A stretch of DNA of 64,000 nt, from the NCBI GenBank assembly GCA_001507425.1, contig LMAJ01000004.1, forward strand, positions 62,001 to 126,000, in the 5' to 3' direction. Within the stretch, counting starts at the first letter, position 1. Each line of letters begins with the position of its first letter. Below are positions 43,377 through 53,072 of this stretch, piece by piece. The DNA is from Flavobacteriaceae bacterium CRH (GTDB lineage: Bacteria > Bacteroidota > Bacteroidia > Flavobacteriales > Flavobacteriaceae). The notes under the pieces were generated by a model that saw only the letters and a program-made list of their open reading frames with translations, had not been told where the DNA came from and ran no database searches. The position numbers and the translations under genes are program-made.

Positions 43377-44522
43377 ATGAAAATAGCAATAGTTTGTTAT
43401 CCGACTTTTGGTGGTAGTGGGGTAGTAGCCACAGAACTAGGTCTTGAATTAGCCAGACGCGGACACGAAATCCATTTTATTACTTATAGTCAGCCTGTTA
43501 GGTTGGCACTTTTAAATCCTAATGTTCATTATCACGAAGTAAACGTTCCTGAATATCCTCTTTTTCATTATCAGCCTTATGAGTTGGCTTTGTCAAGCAA
43601 ACTGGTTGATATGGTGAAATTATATAAGATAGAAGTTTTACACGTGCATTATGCAATTCCACACGCGTATGCGGGTTATATGGCGAAGCAAATGCTGAAG
43701 AATGAGGGAATTAATCTTCCGATGATCACGACGCTTCACGGAACTGATATTACGCTGGTTGGAAATCATCCTTTCTACAAACCTGCGGTGACTTTTAGTA
43801 TCAATAAATCGGATTATGTGACTTCGGTGTCGCAGAGTTTGAAAGATGATACTTTAAAGTTATTCAAAATCAAGAATAAAATCAGGGTAATTCCGAATTT
43901 TATTGAATTGGATAAAGTGAAAAAAGATCCGCTTGCACCTTGCCATCGCTATGTTATGGCGAAGGAAAATGAGCGTATTATTACTCATATTAGTAACTTT
44001 AGAAAGGTAAAACGTATTCCGGATATTATCAAAATTTTCTATAATATCCAGAAAGTAATGCCTGCTAAATTGATGATGGTTGGCGATGGACCTGAAAAAG
44101 AAAAAGCAGAGATTTTATGCCAGGAATTAGGGATTCACGAAAAAGTGATTTTCTTTGGAAACAGCAATGAAATTGATAAAATTTTACTTTTGACAGATTT
44201 GTTTTTGCTTCCGTCAGAAACAGAAAGTTTTGGTTTGGCAGCTTTAGAGGCAATGGCGTGCGGAGTTCCGGTAATTTCAAGTAATTCAGGTGGTTTGCCG
44301 GAAGTGAATTTTGATGGTTATTCAGGATATTTGAGTAATGTTGGAAATGTCGAAGAAATGGCTGCTAATGCAATTAAAATTCTGGAAAACGACGACGTTT
44401 TAAATCAGTTTAAAGCAAATGCACTAGAGGTTGCGAAGAAATTTGACATCATAAACATATTGCCAAAGTACGAAGCTTTATACCAGAAAGCAATAGATGA
44501 TTATAAATATGAGAAACATTAA
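43377..44522 (+). CDS. bshA: N-acetyl-alpha-D-glucosaminyl L-malate synthase BshA
   Basis: A GT4 glycosyltransferase of 381 residues. The N-terminus (KIAIVCYPTFGGSGVVATELGLELARRGHEIHFIT) and HVHYAIPHAYAGYMAKQML are typical of BshA. The donor site is LPSETESFGLAALEAMACGVPVISSNSGGLPEV (E-x7-E motif). It makes GlcNAc-malate from UDP-GlcNAc and L-malate, the first step to bacillithiol, the low-molecular-weight thiol of many Flavobacteria. bshB and bshC are not in the window. A -7-like TACTTTCG lies at 43351-43358. A PrcB-like lipoprotein gene follows 16 bp after the stop. Confidence 0.93.
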   Translation: MKIAIVCYPTFGGSGVVATELGLELARRGHEIHFITYSQPVRLALLNPNVHYHEVNVPEYPLFHYQPYELALSSKLVDMVKLYKIEVLHVHYAIPHAYAGYMAKQMLKNEGINLPMITTLHGTDITLVGNHPFYKPAVTFSINKSDYVTSVSQSLKDDTLKLFKIKNKIRVIPNFIELDKVKKDPLAPCHRYVMAKENERIITHISNFRKVKRIPDIIKIFYNIQKVMPAKLMMVGDGPEKEKAEILCQELGIHEKVIFFGNSNEIDKILLLTDLFLLPSETESFGLAALEAMACGVPVISSNSGGLPEVNFDGYSGYLSNVGNVEEMAANAIKILENDDVLNQFKANALEVAKKFDIINILPKYEALYQKAIDDYKYEKH

Positions 44523-44538
44523 TTTTAAATAAACGCAG

Positions 44539-44961
44539 ATGAAAAAAGTAATTTCGGTTTTAATAATTTTTGTTCTGATTTCTTGTGGGGCGAAAAAAAC
44601 ATCTGAATCCAAAGCATTGTATGAAATTCTAACCGAGCAATCTGACGGAGGTGGAAATATTAAGTTTTTTGAGATTTTGACAGAGCCTAACGAAATCAAA
44701 ATGCTCGAAACAGATCCCCTTTTAGCTGATAAAATGAAACAGGCTGATATAGAAAATTCTAATTATATTATCCTGAACATGGGAGAAAAAAATACTGGTG
44801 GATATTCTATTGGTGTTGAAAAAGTAGAAGAAACAGATAAAAATATTATTATCACTGTTAAAGAAAACGCTCCTGCGAAAGATGCAATGGTAATGCAGGT
44901 AATTACTTATCCTTATACGGTTGTGAAAATACATTCAAAAAAAGAAATTATTATAAAATAG
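44539..44961 (+). CDS. PrcB-like lipoprotein
   Basis: A lipoprotein signal (MKKVISVLIIFVLISC, Cys16) precedes about 120 residues. NYIILNMGEKNTGGYSIGVEKVEE and ITVKENAPAKDAMVMQVITYPYTVVKI match the C-terminal PrcB domain, named after an accessory subunit of the Treponema dentilisin protease complex. Here it is probably an independent lipoprotein of unknown function. It is 16 bp downstream of bshA and likely co-transcribed. Confidence 0.8.
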   Translation: MKKVISVLIIFVLISCGAKKTSESKALYEILTEQSDGGGNIKFFEILTEPNEIKMLETDPLLADKMKQADIENSNYIILNMGEKNTGGYSIGVEKVEETDKNIIITVKENAPAKDAMVMQVITYPYTVVKIHSKKEIIIK

Positions 44962-45052
44962 TTTCTTTTCTGGCTTAGCGAAGGAGATATATGTTTCAGC
45001 TTCTGCATGATAACATGTTTCGCGCTTCTAATAATGCAAACAATTACGCATA

Positions 45053-45088
45053 AAAAAAACCTATCGTTTAAGCGACAGGTTTTTTTTT
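45053..45088. terminator. Bidirectional terminator
   Basis: AAACCTATCG and CGACAGGTTT pair with one A/C mismatch, with A8 on one side and T9 on the other, so it can act on both strands. It lies between convergent genes. Confidence 0.8.
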
Positions 45089-45109
45089 ACAATTTTTTTT
45101 TCTTGATAT

Positions 45110-45607
45110 TTAGAATTTGTATTTTACTCCTAAACCTACATCAAATCCAAAGTTGTCATCGTCGTAATATCCAGAACCAATTTCGGGTCTAACGTCTAAC
45201 GATAGTAAAATCGGCACTTTGTCGAAGCCATATTCTATACCAATATCTCCGGCAGCAAAAACATAAGTACCGCTGTCCTTAAATCTTCCGTTGTTATAGT
45301 AATAATCGTGATCCCAAGCGGCTAATCCACCACCCGCACCAACGTACCAGTTAAAACCTTCATCGATATTCCAAACCCATTGATAAAGTGCAACAGCTTT
45401 AACAGCATCAACATCGTTGCTGTTTCTCCATCCTAAATCAAATTCAAGTCTGTTATTTTTAAATAAACCTCTTTGATACGAAATTTCTCCTCCAAATCCG
45501 TTATTGTCTCCTAATCTTAAACCCAATGCATTTTTAGCAATTTCCTGTGATTGAGCAGTAAATGCTAATCCTAATAGCATAAAGGCAGATAAAATGATTT
45601 TTTTCAT
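45110..45607 (-). CDS. Outer-membrane beta-barrel protein (hypothetical porin-like)
   Basis: The start at 45607 gives a signal peptide (MKKIILSAFMLLGLAFTAQSQ) and about 145 mature residues of alternating strands: LGLRLGDNNGFGGEISYQRGL, RLEFDLGWRN, WNWYVGAGGGLAAWDHDYYY, ending in DVGLGVKYKF with a terminal Phe. This is a small eight-strand barrel. An upstream ATG at 45631 lacks a good signal. Its specific role is unknown. Confidence 0.85.
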   Translation of the reverse strand: MKKIILSAFMLLGLAFTAQSQEIAKNALGLRLGDNNGFGGEISYQRGLFKNNRLEFDLGWRNSNDVDAVKAVALYQWVWNIDEGFNWYVGAGGGLAAWDHDYYYNNGRFKDSGTYVFAAGDIGIEYGFDKVPILLSLDVRPEIGSGYYDDDNFGFDVGLGVKYKF

Positions 45608-45761
45608 AAACATGATATTAATTTTTTTCAAACTTACAATTACTGTAAAAGTAGAAACGTATAAAATTATTTTTAATTGTTATATAATTCACATTTCACC
45701 ACGTACAGCACTTGTTTAGGCAAGTTTTGTCTAAATTAATACAGGTTATTTGACTTACAAT

Positions 45762-46586
45762 TTACTTTTGTTTTATGATTGAATTGATTAAATGATTGGT
45801 AAGAATATCTTCCATTTCAAAAAGATTTTCTTCCTCAGTAAAGTTCGATTGAGAATACGAGAATAATTTCCAGCGCTTTTTGTGGTATTCTAAAGCCGTA
45901 AGGTTTTCGATCCAATCGCCGGAGTTTAAATATAAAGTAGATCCGTGTTTATTTTCTTTAGTAATAATTTTAGGTTCATGGATATGTCCGCAAATGACAT
46001 AATCATAATTTTTTTCGATGGCCAAATCGGTAGCCGTAGTTTCAAAATCTGAAATAAATTTGACCGCCTTTTTAACGCTGGCTTTTATTTTTTTGGAGAA
46101 AGAATAAGGTTCTCTTCCAAGTTTAGATAAGATCCAATTGATGAAACGGTTTATGAGAATCAGATAATCATATCCTAAACCGCCCAATTTTGCAATCCAT
46201 TTAGAATGTTGTACAGAAGCATCAAAAACGTCTCCGTGAAAAATCCAGGCTTTTTTACCGTCCAATTCTAAAAGTAATTTATCGACCAAAGCAAAATTAC
46301 CCATATTCATATCGCTGAATTTTCTCAGGATTTCGTCATGATTTCCCGTAATATAATACACTTTAGTGCCTTTAGAAGCCATTCCGATAATTTTTTGAAT
46401 AACTCTTAAGTGTGCTTTTGGAAAGTATGATTTCCTAAATTGCCAGGCATCAATAATGTCGCCATTTAAGACTAATGTTTTTGGTTTAATGCTTGATAAG
46501 TAGTTGTTTAGTTCTTTTGCGTGACTTCCGTAAGTTCCCAAATGGACATCTGAAATAATGACCAATTCGACATTTCTTTTTTTCAA
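45762..46586 (-). CDS. UDP-2,3-diacylglucosamine hydrolase-like metallophosphoesterase (LpxH-like)
   Basis: A calcineurin-fold phosphoesterase of 274 residues with the motifs ISDVHLG, LVLNGDIIDAW, YYITGNHDE, WIFHGDVFD and YVICGHIHEP, i.e. all five metal-binding blocks. The length and the long middle helix region (RFINWILSKLGREP) agree with the LpxH/LpxH2-like group. It probably makes lipid X in lipid A synthesis on the inner face of the membrane. It is a single-gene unit divergent from aroC. Confidence 0.85.
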   Translation of the reverse strand: MKKRNVELVIISDVHLGTYGSHAKELNNYLSSIKPKTLVLNGDIIDAWQFRKSYFPKAHLRVIQKIIGMASKGTKVYYITGNHDEILRKFSDMNMGNFALVDKLLLELDGKKAWIFHGDVFDASVQHSKWIAKLGGLGYDYLILINRFINWILSKLGREPYSFSKKIKASVKKAVKFISDFETTATDLAIEKNYDYVICGHIHEPKIITKENKHGSTLYLNSGDWIENLTALEYHKKRWKLFSYSQSNFTEEENLFEMEDILTNHLINSIIKQK

Positions 46587-46749
46587 TTTTTCTTATTTTG
46601 AAGTTTAACAAATAAAAGAAATTCAGCATGGTTTTGTTTTATCAAAAGGTTACCAATTTACCTGCAATTTTAATAAATTATGATTTTAAACTGTTGAATG
46701 TTTGCTTAATAATACCAATTTTAAATTTTTTAATTTAATTCATAAAACT

Positions 46750-46757
46750 TACATTTG
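46750..46757 (+). promoter_or_regulatory. Promoter -7 box for aroC
   Basis: TACATTTG matches TAnnTTTG exactly. Transcription would begin near 46763, giving a short leader before the ATG at 46774, and arguing against the upstream in-frame start at 46702. No convincing -33 TTTG is seen. Confidence 0.5.
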
Positions 46758-46773
46758 CTCAAAACAAATTATA

Positions 46774-47832
46774 ATGGCAGGAAATAGCTACGGCACACTA
46801 TATAAAGTTACTACATTTGGAGAATCGCATGGAGAAGCTTTAGGCGGAATTATAGACGGTTGTCCATCAGGAATACAACTTGATTTAGATGCAATTGAAT
46901 TTGAAATGTCCAGAAGAAAACCTGGACAGTCAGCAATTGTAACCCAACGTAAAGAACCGGATGCGGTTCAGTTTTTATCGGGAATATTTGAAGGTAAAAC
47001 CACAGGAACTCCAATTGGTTTTATTATCCCGAATACCAATCAAAAATCAGACGATTACTCGCATATAAAAGATAATTACAGGCCAAGCCATGCTGATTAT
47101 GTTTACGATCAAAAATATGGTTTTCGTGATTATCGCGGAGGCGGAAGAAGTTCGGCAAGAGAAACAGCAAGCAGGGTAGTAGCGGGTGCAATTGCCAAGC
47201 AAATGTTACCGGAAATTAAAATTAATGCCTACGTTTCATCTGTTGGCCCAATACATTTAGACACTCCGTATCAGGATTTGGATTTTTCTAAAATAGAAAG
47301 TAACCCTGTTCGTTGCCCTGACGAAAAATCAGCAGCAATTATGGAAGAATATATTCGTGATATTCGCAAACAGGGAGATACTGTTGGCGGAATTGTTTCA
47401 TGCGTTATTCAAAATGTTCCGGTTGGTCTAGGAGAACCAGTATTTGATAAATTACATGCTGAATTAGGAAAAGCAATGCTTTCTATAAATGCAGTAAAAG
47501 GTTTTGAATACGGAAGCGGTTTTTCAGGATCTGAAATGAAAGGAAGCGAACACAACGATTTATACAATCCTGACGGAACTACAAAGACAAACCTTTCAGG
47601 AGGAATTCAGGGTGGAATCAGCAACGGAATGGATATTTATTTCAGGGTAGCTTTTAAACCTGTTGCCACAATCATGCAAACTCAGGATTCATTAGACAAT
47701 AAAGGAAATATTACGCCCATGACAGGAAAAGGACGTCATGACCCATGCGTAGTGCCTCGCGCAGTGCCAATTGTAGAAGCAATGGCAGCGATTGTTTTGG
47801 CTGATTTTTACTTATTCAACAAAACATATTAA
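46774..47832 (+). CDS. aroC: Chorismate synthase
   Basis: From [25 protein letters not shown] the protein has 352 residues. Signatures are [40 protein letters not shown], and the late [22 protein letters not shown]. It uses reduced FMN to convert 5-enolpyruvylshikimate-3-phosphate to chorismate for aromatic amino acids, menaquinone and folate. It stands alone apart from the downstream symporter 53 bp later. Confidence 0.97.
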   Translation: MAGNSYGTLYKVTTFGESHGEALGGIIDGCPSGIQLDLDAIEFEMSRRKPGQSAIVTQRKEPDAVQFLSGIFEGKTTGTPIGFIIPNTNQKSDDYSHIKDNYRPSHADYVYDQKYGFRDYRGGGRSSARETASRVVAGAIAKQMLPEIKINAYVSSVGPIHLDTPYQDLDFSKIESNPVRCPDEKSAAIMEEYIRDIRKQGDTVGGIVSCVIQNVPVGLGEPVFDKLHAELGKAMLSINAVKGFEYGSGFSGSEMKGSEHNDLYNPDGTTKTNLSGGIQGGISNGMDIYFRVAFKPVATIMQTQDSLDNKGNITPMTGKGRHDPCVVPRAVPIVEAMAAIVLADFYLFNKTY

Positions 47833-47885
47833 TAAAAATTAAGGCAGTGAGGGTCTTAATATTTTAATCTAAAACAAACAAATTA

Positions 47886-49172
47886 ATGCAAGAAGTTACA
47901 GAAACCAAAAAAAAATCATTTCTTTCAGGATTAACAGGGCAAATTATAATTGCAATGATTCTTGGAGCAACTTTAGGAATTATATTGCACAATTCGATTT
48001 CGCCGGAAGCAGCACAATCGTTCAGCTCTAAAATAAAAATGCTTGCGACCATTTTTATCCGATTGGTACAAATGATTATTTCGCCTTTGGTATTCACAAC
48101 TTTAGTTGTAGGAATTGCTAAATTAGGAGATATAAAAACCGTTGGAAGAATTGGAGGAAAAGCACTTGGATGGTTTTTTACCGCTTCTTTTATTTCATTA
48201 TTAATCGGATTATTTTATGTTAATATTTTAGAACCGGGAGTAGGTTTAAAATTAGAACATGTTGATATGGCTGCAGCTTCAGAAGTTACAGCAAAAACAA
48301 AAACATTGTCATTCGATAATTTTGTTGAACATATTGTTCCAAAAAGTATTTTTGAAGCAATGGCAACCAACGAGATTTTACAAATAGTAATATTTTCTAT
48401 CTTTTTTGGATTGGCTGCGGCTTCATTAGGAAGTACTGTAAAACCGGTTATTAATGCCTTAGATAAAATATCTCATATCGTATTAAAAATGGTAAATTAT
48501 GTAATGAACTTTGCTCCAATTGGAGTTTTTGGGGCCATTGCAGGTGTATTTGCCATAAGAGATGCCGAAGAATTAATAATTACCTATTTTAAATTTTTCG
48601 GATCGTTTTTAGTCGGAATAGGAACTTTGTGGGTTGTTTTGGTCGCAGTAGGCTATATTTTCCTGAAAGGAAGAATGACTGAATTATTAAAACGTATTAT
48701 CGGACCATTAGCAATTGCTTTTGGAACCACAAGCAGTGAAGCTGTTTTTCCTAAATTAACAGAAGAATTAGAAGATTTTGGTGTAAAAAACAAAATCGTT
48801 GCTTTTATGTTGCCGCTTGGATATTCTTTTAATCTCGACGGAAGTATGATGTATATGACTTTTGCGAGTATTTTTATCGCACAGTTTTATGGGGTGCATC
48901 TTGATTTAGGAACGCAAATGGTAATGCTTTTGGTTTTAATGCTTACCAGTAAAGGAATTGCAGGCGTACCAAGAGCAAGTTTGGTTGTTGTAGCTGCAAC
49001 TTGTGGTATGTTTGATATTCCTATTGAAGGAATTGCATTGATTTTACCAATAGATCACTTTTGTGATATGTTTAGAAGTGCCACAAATGTTTTAGGAAAC
49101 GCTTTGGCAACTTCTGTAGTTGGACAATGGGAAAACGACGAAGAACCTGAAATCTCTTCAGAAAATATATAA
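47886..49172 (+). CDS. Dicarboxylate/amino acid:cation symporter (GltP/DctA-like)
   Basis: A polytopic protein of 428 residues of the DAACS family. Re-entrant loop 1 is FGTTSSEAVFPKLTEELE, the NxDGS region is YSFNLDGSMMYMTFASIFIAQ, and re-entrant loop 2 is LTSKGIAGVPRASLVV, followed by IDHFCDMFRSATNVLGNA. It co-transports dicarboxylates or glutamate/aspartate with Na+ or H+ across the inner membrane. The precise substrate cannot be told. It may be co-transcribed with aroC; a strong terminator follows. Confidence 0.93.
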   Translation: MQEVTETKKKSFLSGLTGQIIIAMILGATLGIILHNSISPEAAQSFSSKIKMLATIFIRLVQMIISPLVFTTLVVGIAKLGDIKTVGRIGGKALGWFFTASFISLLIGLFYVNILEPGVGLKLEHVDMAAASEVTAKTKTLSFDNFVEHIVPKSIFEAMATNEILQIVIFSIFFGLAAASLGSTVKPVINALDKISHIVLKMVNYVMNFAPIGVFGAIAGVFAIRDAEELIITYFKFFGSFLVGIGTLWVVLVAVGYIFLKGRMTELLKRIIGPLAIAFGTTSSEAVFPKLTEELEDFGVKNKIVAFMLPLGYSFNLDGSMMYMTFASIFIAQFYGVHLDLGTQMVMLLVLMLTSKGIAGVPRASLVVVAATCGMFDIPIEGIALILPIDHFCDMFRSATNVLGNALATSVVGQWENDEEPEISSENI

Positions 49173-49189
49173 AGAAAAATCTTCTTCAT

Positions 49190-49223
49190 AAAAGCCGTAA
49201 TGAATTATCATTACGGCTTTTTT
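49190..49223 (+). terminator. Intrinsic terminator after the symporter gene
   Basis: AAAGCCGTAATGA and TCATTACGGCTTT form a perfect 13-bp stem with the loop ATTA, followed by a T-run. Confidence 0.92.
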
Positions 49224-49359
49224 AGTATACTTAATTTAGTTTTTTTTTGAAGTTTAAATGTGACAAAGCTGTTGTTTTAAAATGAAAAAGAATTAAAATA
49301 TTGATTGCGGAATTCCTACATTATTATGCTCTTGCATATTGTTTTGTGTTATAAAGATG

Positions 49360-49367
49360 TATATTTG
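49360..49367 (+). promoter_or_regulatory. Promoter -7 box for the TPR hybrid kinase gene
   Basis: TATATTTG matches TAnnTTTG exactly, 19 bp before the start codon. The nearest TTG upstream (49332-49334) is 25 bp away. Confidence 0.45.
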
Positions 49368-49386
49368 AATAAACATACTCGAAATT

Positions 49387-51573
49387 ATGCCCTGTAATAG
49401 ATTTTGTTTTTTAATTTTTGTTTTTCTACATATATTTTGTCCAGAGATACCTGCTCAGAATAATAATGTAACAGTTGCAAAAATTGAAGCTTTAACGAAA
49501 CAAGCCTGCGATTATTTAGATGAGACAAACTACGAAAAATCTCTGGAGAAATCCGGAATTGCTCTCCAGTATGCATTTGATATAAAAAATGACACCCTAA
49601 TTTCCAGAAACTACAATATAATAGGGATTAATTTTCATGATTTAGGCGAAGTAGATAAGGCCGTTTTTTTTTATAAGAAAGCATTATTCTACGCAGAAAG
49701 ATCAAATGTTGTCAGTCTGAAAATGATGATAACGAGTAATTTAGGGAACTTATACTTTTTTGAGAAAAAAATGTATGGTAAAGGAATTGCTTATTATAAG
49801 GAATCATTAAAATTTGGAAAGAAAGAAAAATATCAAAAAGAAGTTGCCATAACCAACCTTAATATTGTTTGGTCATATTTTAAAATTGGAAGCTATAATG
49901 AAGGATTACCTTATCTGCATTATATTAACAAACATCAAAATGATTTAAAAGGGAAATCAAACGATATTGCTTTGAATTTTTTGAACGGAATGTATCTGGC
50001 CAGTGTAAATGATAATGCGAAGGCAAATGAATATTTTTTAAAAGCTATTTCTTATCGCAATTCTAAAGAAGAAAAACAAGATTTGTCATATGCACATTTA
50101 GAATATTCAAAATTCCTGACCAAAATTGGTAATCATAAAGAAGCTTATGCACAATTAGCAGCTTACAATAAAATAACAGAACAAATCTACAATGACGAAA
50201 AGCTTAAAAAAGCTACTACTGCCGGTTTTAATCTTGAATTAGACGAATATAAAAGACAAATTGAAAAAATTGAGAATGAAAAGATTTCGCAATATCAAAG
50301 TTTAAAAAAATCAAGGATTATTGTTATTCTGTTTATCATAATTTCCTTCATTCTGATTTTATTCATTATCACATTAATTAAGAATATCCGATTTAAGAAA
50401 AAACACAATTTAGAACTTTTAAAGGCAAAAGAAATTGCGGAAGAAGCCTCATTGTTAAAAACACAATTTATTTCTACTATAAGCCATGAATTACGTACAC
50501 CTTTGTATGGAGTCGTAGGTATAACCAATATGCTGCTCGAAGAACATAAAGAATTATCAAACAGCCAGCATTTGAGTTCTTTAAAGTTTTCTGCACGATA
50601 CTTACTTTCTTTGGTAAATGATATTTTGCAAATCAACAAAATAGAAGAAAATAAAGTTGTTTTAGAGAATTTGACATTCAATATTTCTGATGAAATTTCA
50701 ATGATTAAAAACTCACTTTCTTTTTTATCCCAAAAAAACAATAATGTAATTTCGATTTTTATCGATCCGAATATCCCCGAATATCTAATAGGTGATAAAT
50801 TAAGATTAGCTCAAATTCTTATGAATTTAGTTAGTAATGCCTTAAAATTCACAAAAGACGGTCAAGTTGATATTCTGGTAAATCTTAATAATGTTCAGGG
50901 CAAGTTTTATTATTTAGAATTTAATGTAAAAGATAATGGAGTAGGGATAGCAATTGTGGATCAAGGTAAAATTTTTGAAAAATTTGTTCAGGTTGGACGA
51001 AAAGATGAAGATTATCAAGGTACAGGATTAGGTTTGAGTATTGTAAAAAGATTATTAGGGCTTTTTGGAACAACCATACTTTTGCAAAGTGATATTGGCG
51101 AGGGAACTTCTTTTTCATTTACAATTCCTTTTGAATGCGATCCGGCAAAAACAAAAAAAATTATCGATAAAATACATGTTGATTTAACTACTTCTGAAGT
51201 ATATAAAATTTTAATTGTTGAAGATAATGTTATCAATCAGTTAGTAACCAGGAAAATAATCGAAAAAAACAATTACATCTGTAAAGTGGTCGACGATGGT
51301 TTTAGAGCGATACAAATACTCGAAAATGAAGATTTTGATCTTGTTTTAATGGATATTAATATGCCTTTAATGAATGGGTTTGAAACCACAAAAAGAATTC
51401 GTCAATTGGGTATAAAAACACCTATTGTAGCCTTAACCGCTTTTGATAAAGATGAAATAACAGATGAAGCAATTTCGTCAGGAATGAATGATATAATCAT
51501 AAAACCTTTTGAACCTGTCAAATTATTTAAGATTATAAATTACTTAATATACGAAACGAAAAATGTTGTTTAA
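49387..51573 (+). CDS. TPR-containing hybrid histidine kinase/response regulator
   Basis: A signal peptide (about 1-23) is followed by an outside region of about five TPR-like repeats (30-275) such as NYNIIGINFHDLGEVDKAVFFYKKAL. One membrane helix spans 309-331. HisKA has His367 in TISHELRTPLYG; HATPase includes LMNLVSNALKFT (Asn484), VKDNGVGI and GTGLGLSIVKR. A receiver at about 606-722 has EDN, Asp656 in VLMDINMP and Lys706. This is a complete orphan phosphorelay protein whose final output partner (Hpt or DNA-binding) is not encoded nearby. The signal is presumably a protein or peptide bound by the TPRs. Confidence 0.93.
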   Translation: MPCNRFCFLIFVFLHIFCPEIPAQNNNVTVAKIEALTKQACDYLDETNYEKSLEKSGIALQYAFDIKNDTLISRNYNIIGINFHDLGEVDKAVFFYKKALFYAERSNVVSLKMMITSNLGNLYFFEKKMYGKGIAYYKESLKFGKKEKYQKEVAITNLNIVWSYFKIGSYNEGLPYLHYINKHQNDLKGKSNDIALNFLNGMYLASVNDNAKANEYFLKAISYRNSKEEKQDLSYAHLEYSKFLTKIGNHKEAYAQLAAYNKITEQIYNDEKLKKATTAGFNLELDEYKRQIEKIENEKISQYQSLKKSRIIVILFIIISFILILFIITLIKNIRFKKKHNLELLKAKEIAEEASLLKTQFISTISHELRTPLYGVVGITNMLLEEHKELSNSQHLSSLKFSARYLLSLVNDILQINKIEENKVVLENLTFNISDEISMIKNSLSFLSQKNNNVISIFIDPNIPEYLIGDKLRLAQILMNLVSNALKFTKDGQVDILVNLNNVQGKFYYLEFNVKDNGVGIAIVDQGKIFEKFVQVGRKDEDYQGTGLGLSIVKRLLGLFGTTILLQSDIGEGTSFSFTIPFECDPAKTKKIIDKIHVDLTTSEVYKILIVEDNVINQLVTRKIIEKNNYICKVVDDGFRAIQILENEDFDLVLMDINMPLMNGFETTKRIRQLGIKTPIVALTAFDKDEITDEAISSGMNDIIIKPFEPVKLFKIINYLIYETKNVV

Positions 51574-51576
51574 TAA

Positions 51577-51681
51577 AAACACGAATTTCACTAATTGTCA
51601 CTAATTTTCTTTGTAAAATTTAATTGCACAAAGCAATTAAATCAACTATTAAATTTGTGCTAATCTGTGAAATTCGTGTTT
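51577..51681. repeat. Inverted-repeat element between convergent genes
   Basis: AAACACGAATTTCAC (51577-51591) and GTGAAATTCGTGTTT (51667-51681) are perfect 15-bp inverted arms about 75 bp apart. An inner pair GCACAAAGCAATT resembles TAATTGC around 51621-51635. Related sequence lies at 56402-56459. It could act as a terminator for both flanking genes. Confidence 0.7.
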
Positions 51682-51692
51682 AAGCTAAAATC

Positions 51693-52943
51693 TTAATACC
51701 AGCGCTTTTTATTTTGTTTAGAAGCGTTTGATTTTCTTGATTTGTGTGCGCCTCCGCTTCGGTTAGAATTTTTAGGTTTTTCTGCCGTTGCTTCCGGACC
51801 TCCTGAATGCCATTGATACGGATGATCTGTTATGATTTTTACATCTACTTTTATCAATTTCTGAATGTCTTTCCAGTAAGGTTCTTCATCTTTACTGCAA
51901 AAAGAAATTGCAATTCCGCCATTTCCTGCACGACCTGTTCTACCAATTCGGTGAACGTAAGTTTCAGGAATATTTGGTAAATCAAAATTAATGACAAATG
52001 GCAATTGATCAATATCAATTCCTCTTGCTGCAATATCTGTCGCTACAAGAACGCCAACTTCTTTATTTTTAAAAGCATCCAAAACACGTTGTCTTGCGTT
52101 TTGGGATTTATCTCCGTGAATTGCTTCTGCCGGAATATCTTTTTTACGCAATGCTTTAACGACATTATCAGCTCCGTGTTTGGTTCTCGAAAAAACCAAA
52201 ACGTTTGATAATTCTTCATTTTTTATTAAATGATAAAGCAAATTTCTTTTTTCTGTTTTTTCCACAAAATAAACACGTTGCTCTACATTTTCAGCAGTTG
52301 AAGAAACCGGAGAAACTTCTACTTTTGCAGGATCCTGCAAAAACATTTCGGCTAATTCACGAATTGCAATTGGCATTGTAGCTGAGAATAATAAGGTCTG
52401 ACGGTTTTTAGGTGTCAATTTCACGATTTTTTTTACATCGTTTATAAAACCCATATCCAACATCTGATCTGCTTCATCCAACACTAAAGTGTGTAAATGA
52501 TCTAAATCAAGAAAGCCTTGTTTTTGTAAATCCAATAATCTTCCCGGAGTTGCCACTAAAATATCAACACCTTTTTTTAAGGTATCAACTTGTGGATTTT
52601 GAGAAACTCCACCAAAAATAGTCAACTGCGTTAAGTTGGTATATTTAGCATAAGTGTCAAAACTTTGCCCAATTTGCACGGCCAATTCGCGTGTAGGCGT
52701 AACGATAAGAGCACGAATTACTTTGGCTTTTTTAGATGAACCAACAATTCGGTGTAACTGATGTATAATTGGAATGGCAAATGCTGCCGTTTTTCCTGTT
52801 CCTGTTTGTGCACAGCCAATAAGGTCTCTTCCGGCCAAAACGATCGGAATAGATTGTTCCTGAATAGGTGTAGGGTTTAGGTAGCCTTCTTCAAATACGG
52901 CTTTTTGTATACTTTTTGAAAGTGATAAATCTTCGAATAACAT
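51693..52943 (-). CDS. DEAD-box RNA helicase (RhlE-like)
   Basis: All core motifs are present: Q motif (GYLNPTPIQEQSIPIVLAG), motif I (AQTGTGKTAA), Ia (PTRELAVQ), Ib (TPGRLLD), II (VLDEADQML), III (SATMP), IV-VI (VFSRTKHGAD, ATDIAARGIDIDQL, HRIGRTGRAG). The C-terminal 45 residues are basic and low complexity (KSRKSNASKQNKKRWY), as is usual for RhlE proteins that bind RNA non-specifically. The 416-residue length is typical. It likely acts in ribosome assembly or cold response. Confidence 0.94.
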   Translation of the reverse strand: MLFEDLSLSKSIQKAVFEEGYLNPTPIQEQSIPIVLAGRDLIGCAQTGTGKTAAFAIPIIHQLHRIVGSSKKAKVIRALIVTPTRELAVQIGQSFDTYAKYTNLTQLTIFGGVSQNPQVDTLKKGVDILVATPGRLLDLQKQGFLDLDHLHTLVLDEADQMLDMGFINDVKKIVKLTPKNRQTLLFSATMPIAIRELAEMFLQDPAKVEVSPVSSTAENVEQRVYFVEKTEKRNLLYHLIKNEELSNVLVFSRTKHGADNVVKALRKKDIPAEAIHGDKSQNARQRVLDAFKNKEVGVLVATDIAARGIDIDQLPFVINFDLPNIPETYVHRIGRTGRAGNGGIAISFCSKDEEPYWKDIQKLIKVDVKIITDHPYQWHSGGPEATAEKPKNSNRSGGAHKSRKSNASKQNKKRWY

Positions 52944-53072
52944 ATCTTATGTATTAAGAAATTTAGTTTTAAGCACTAAAATTCTGTGCAAAGATAGGTT
53001 TATTCAGCCAATCGTTTATTTGAATCGGGTATTATTTGGTAAATGATTTGTTGTTAACGAGTTATAGAGTTT

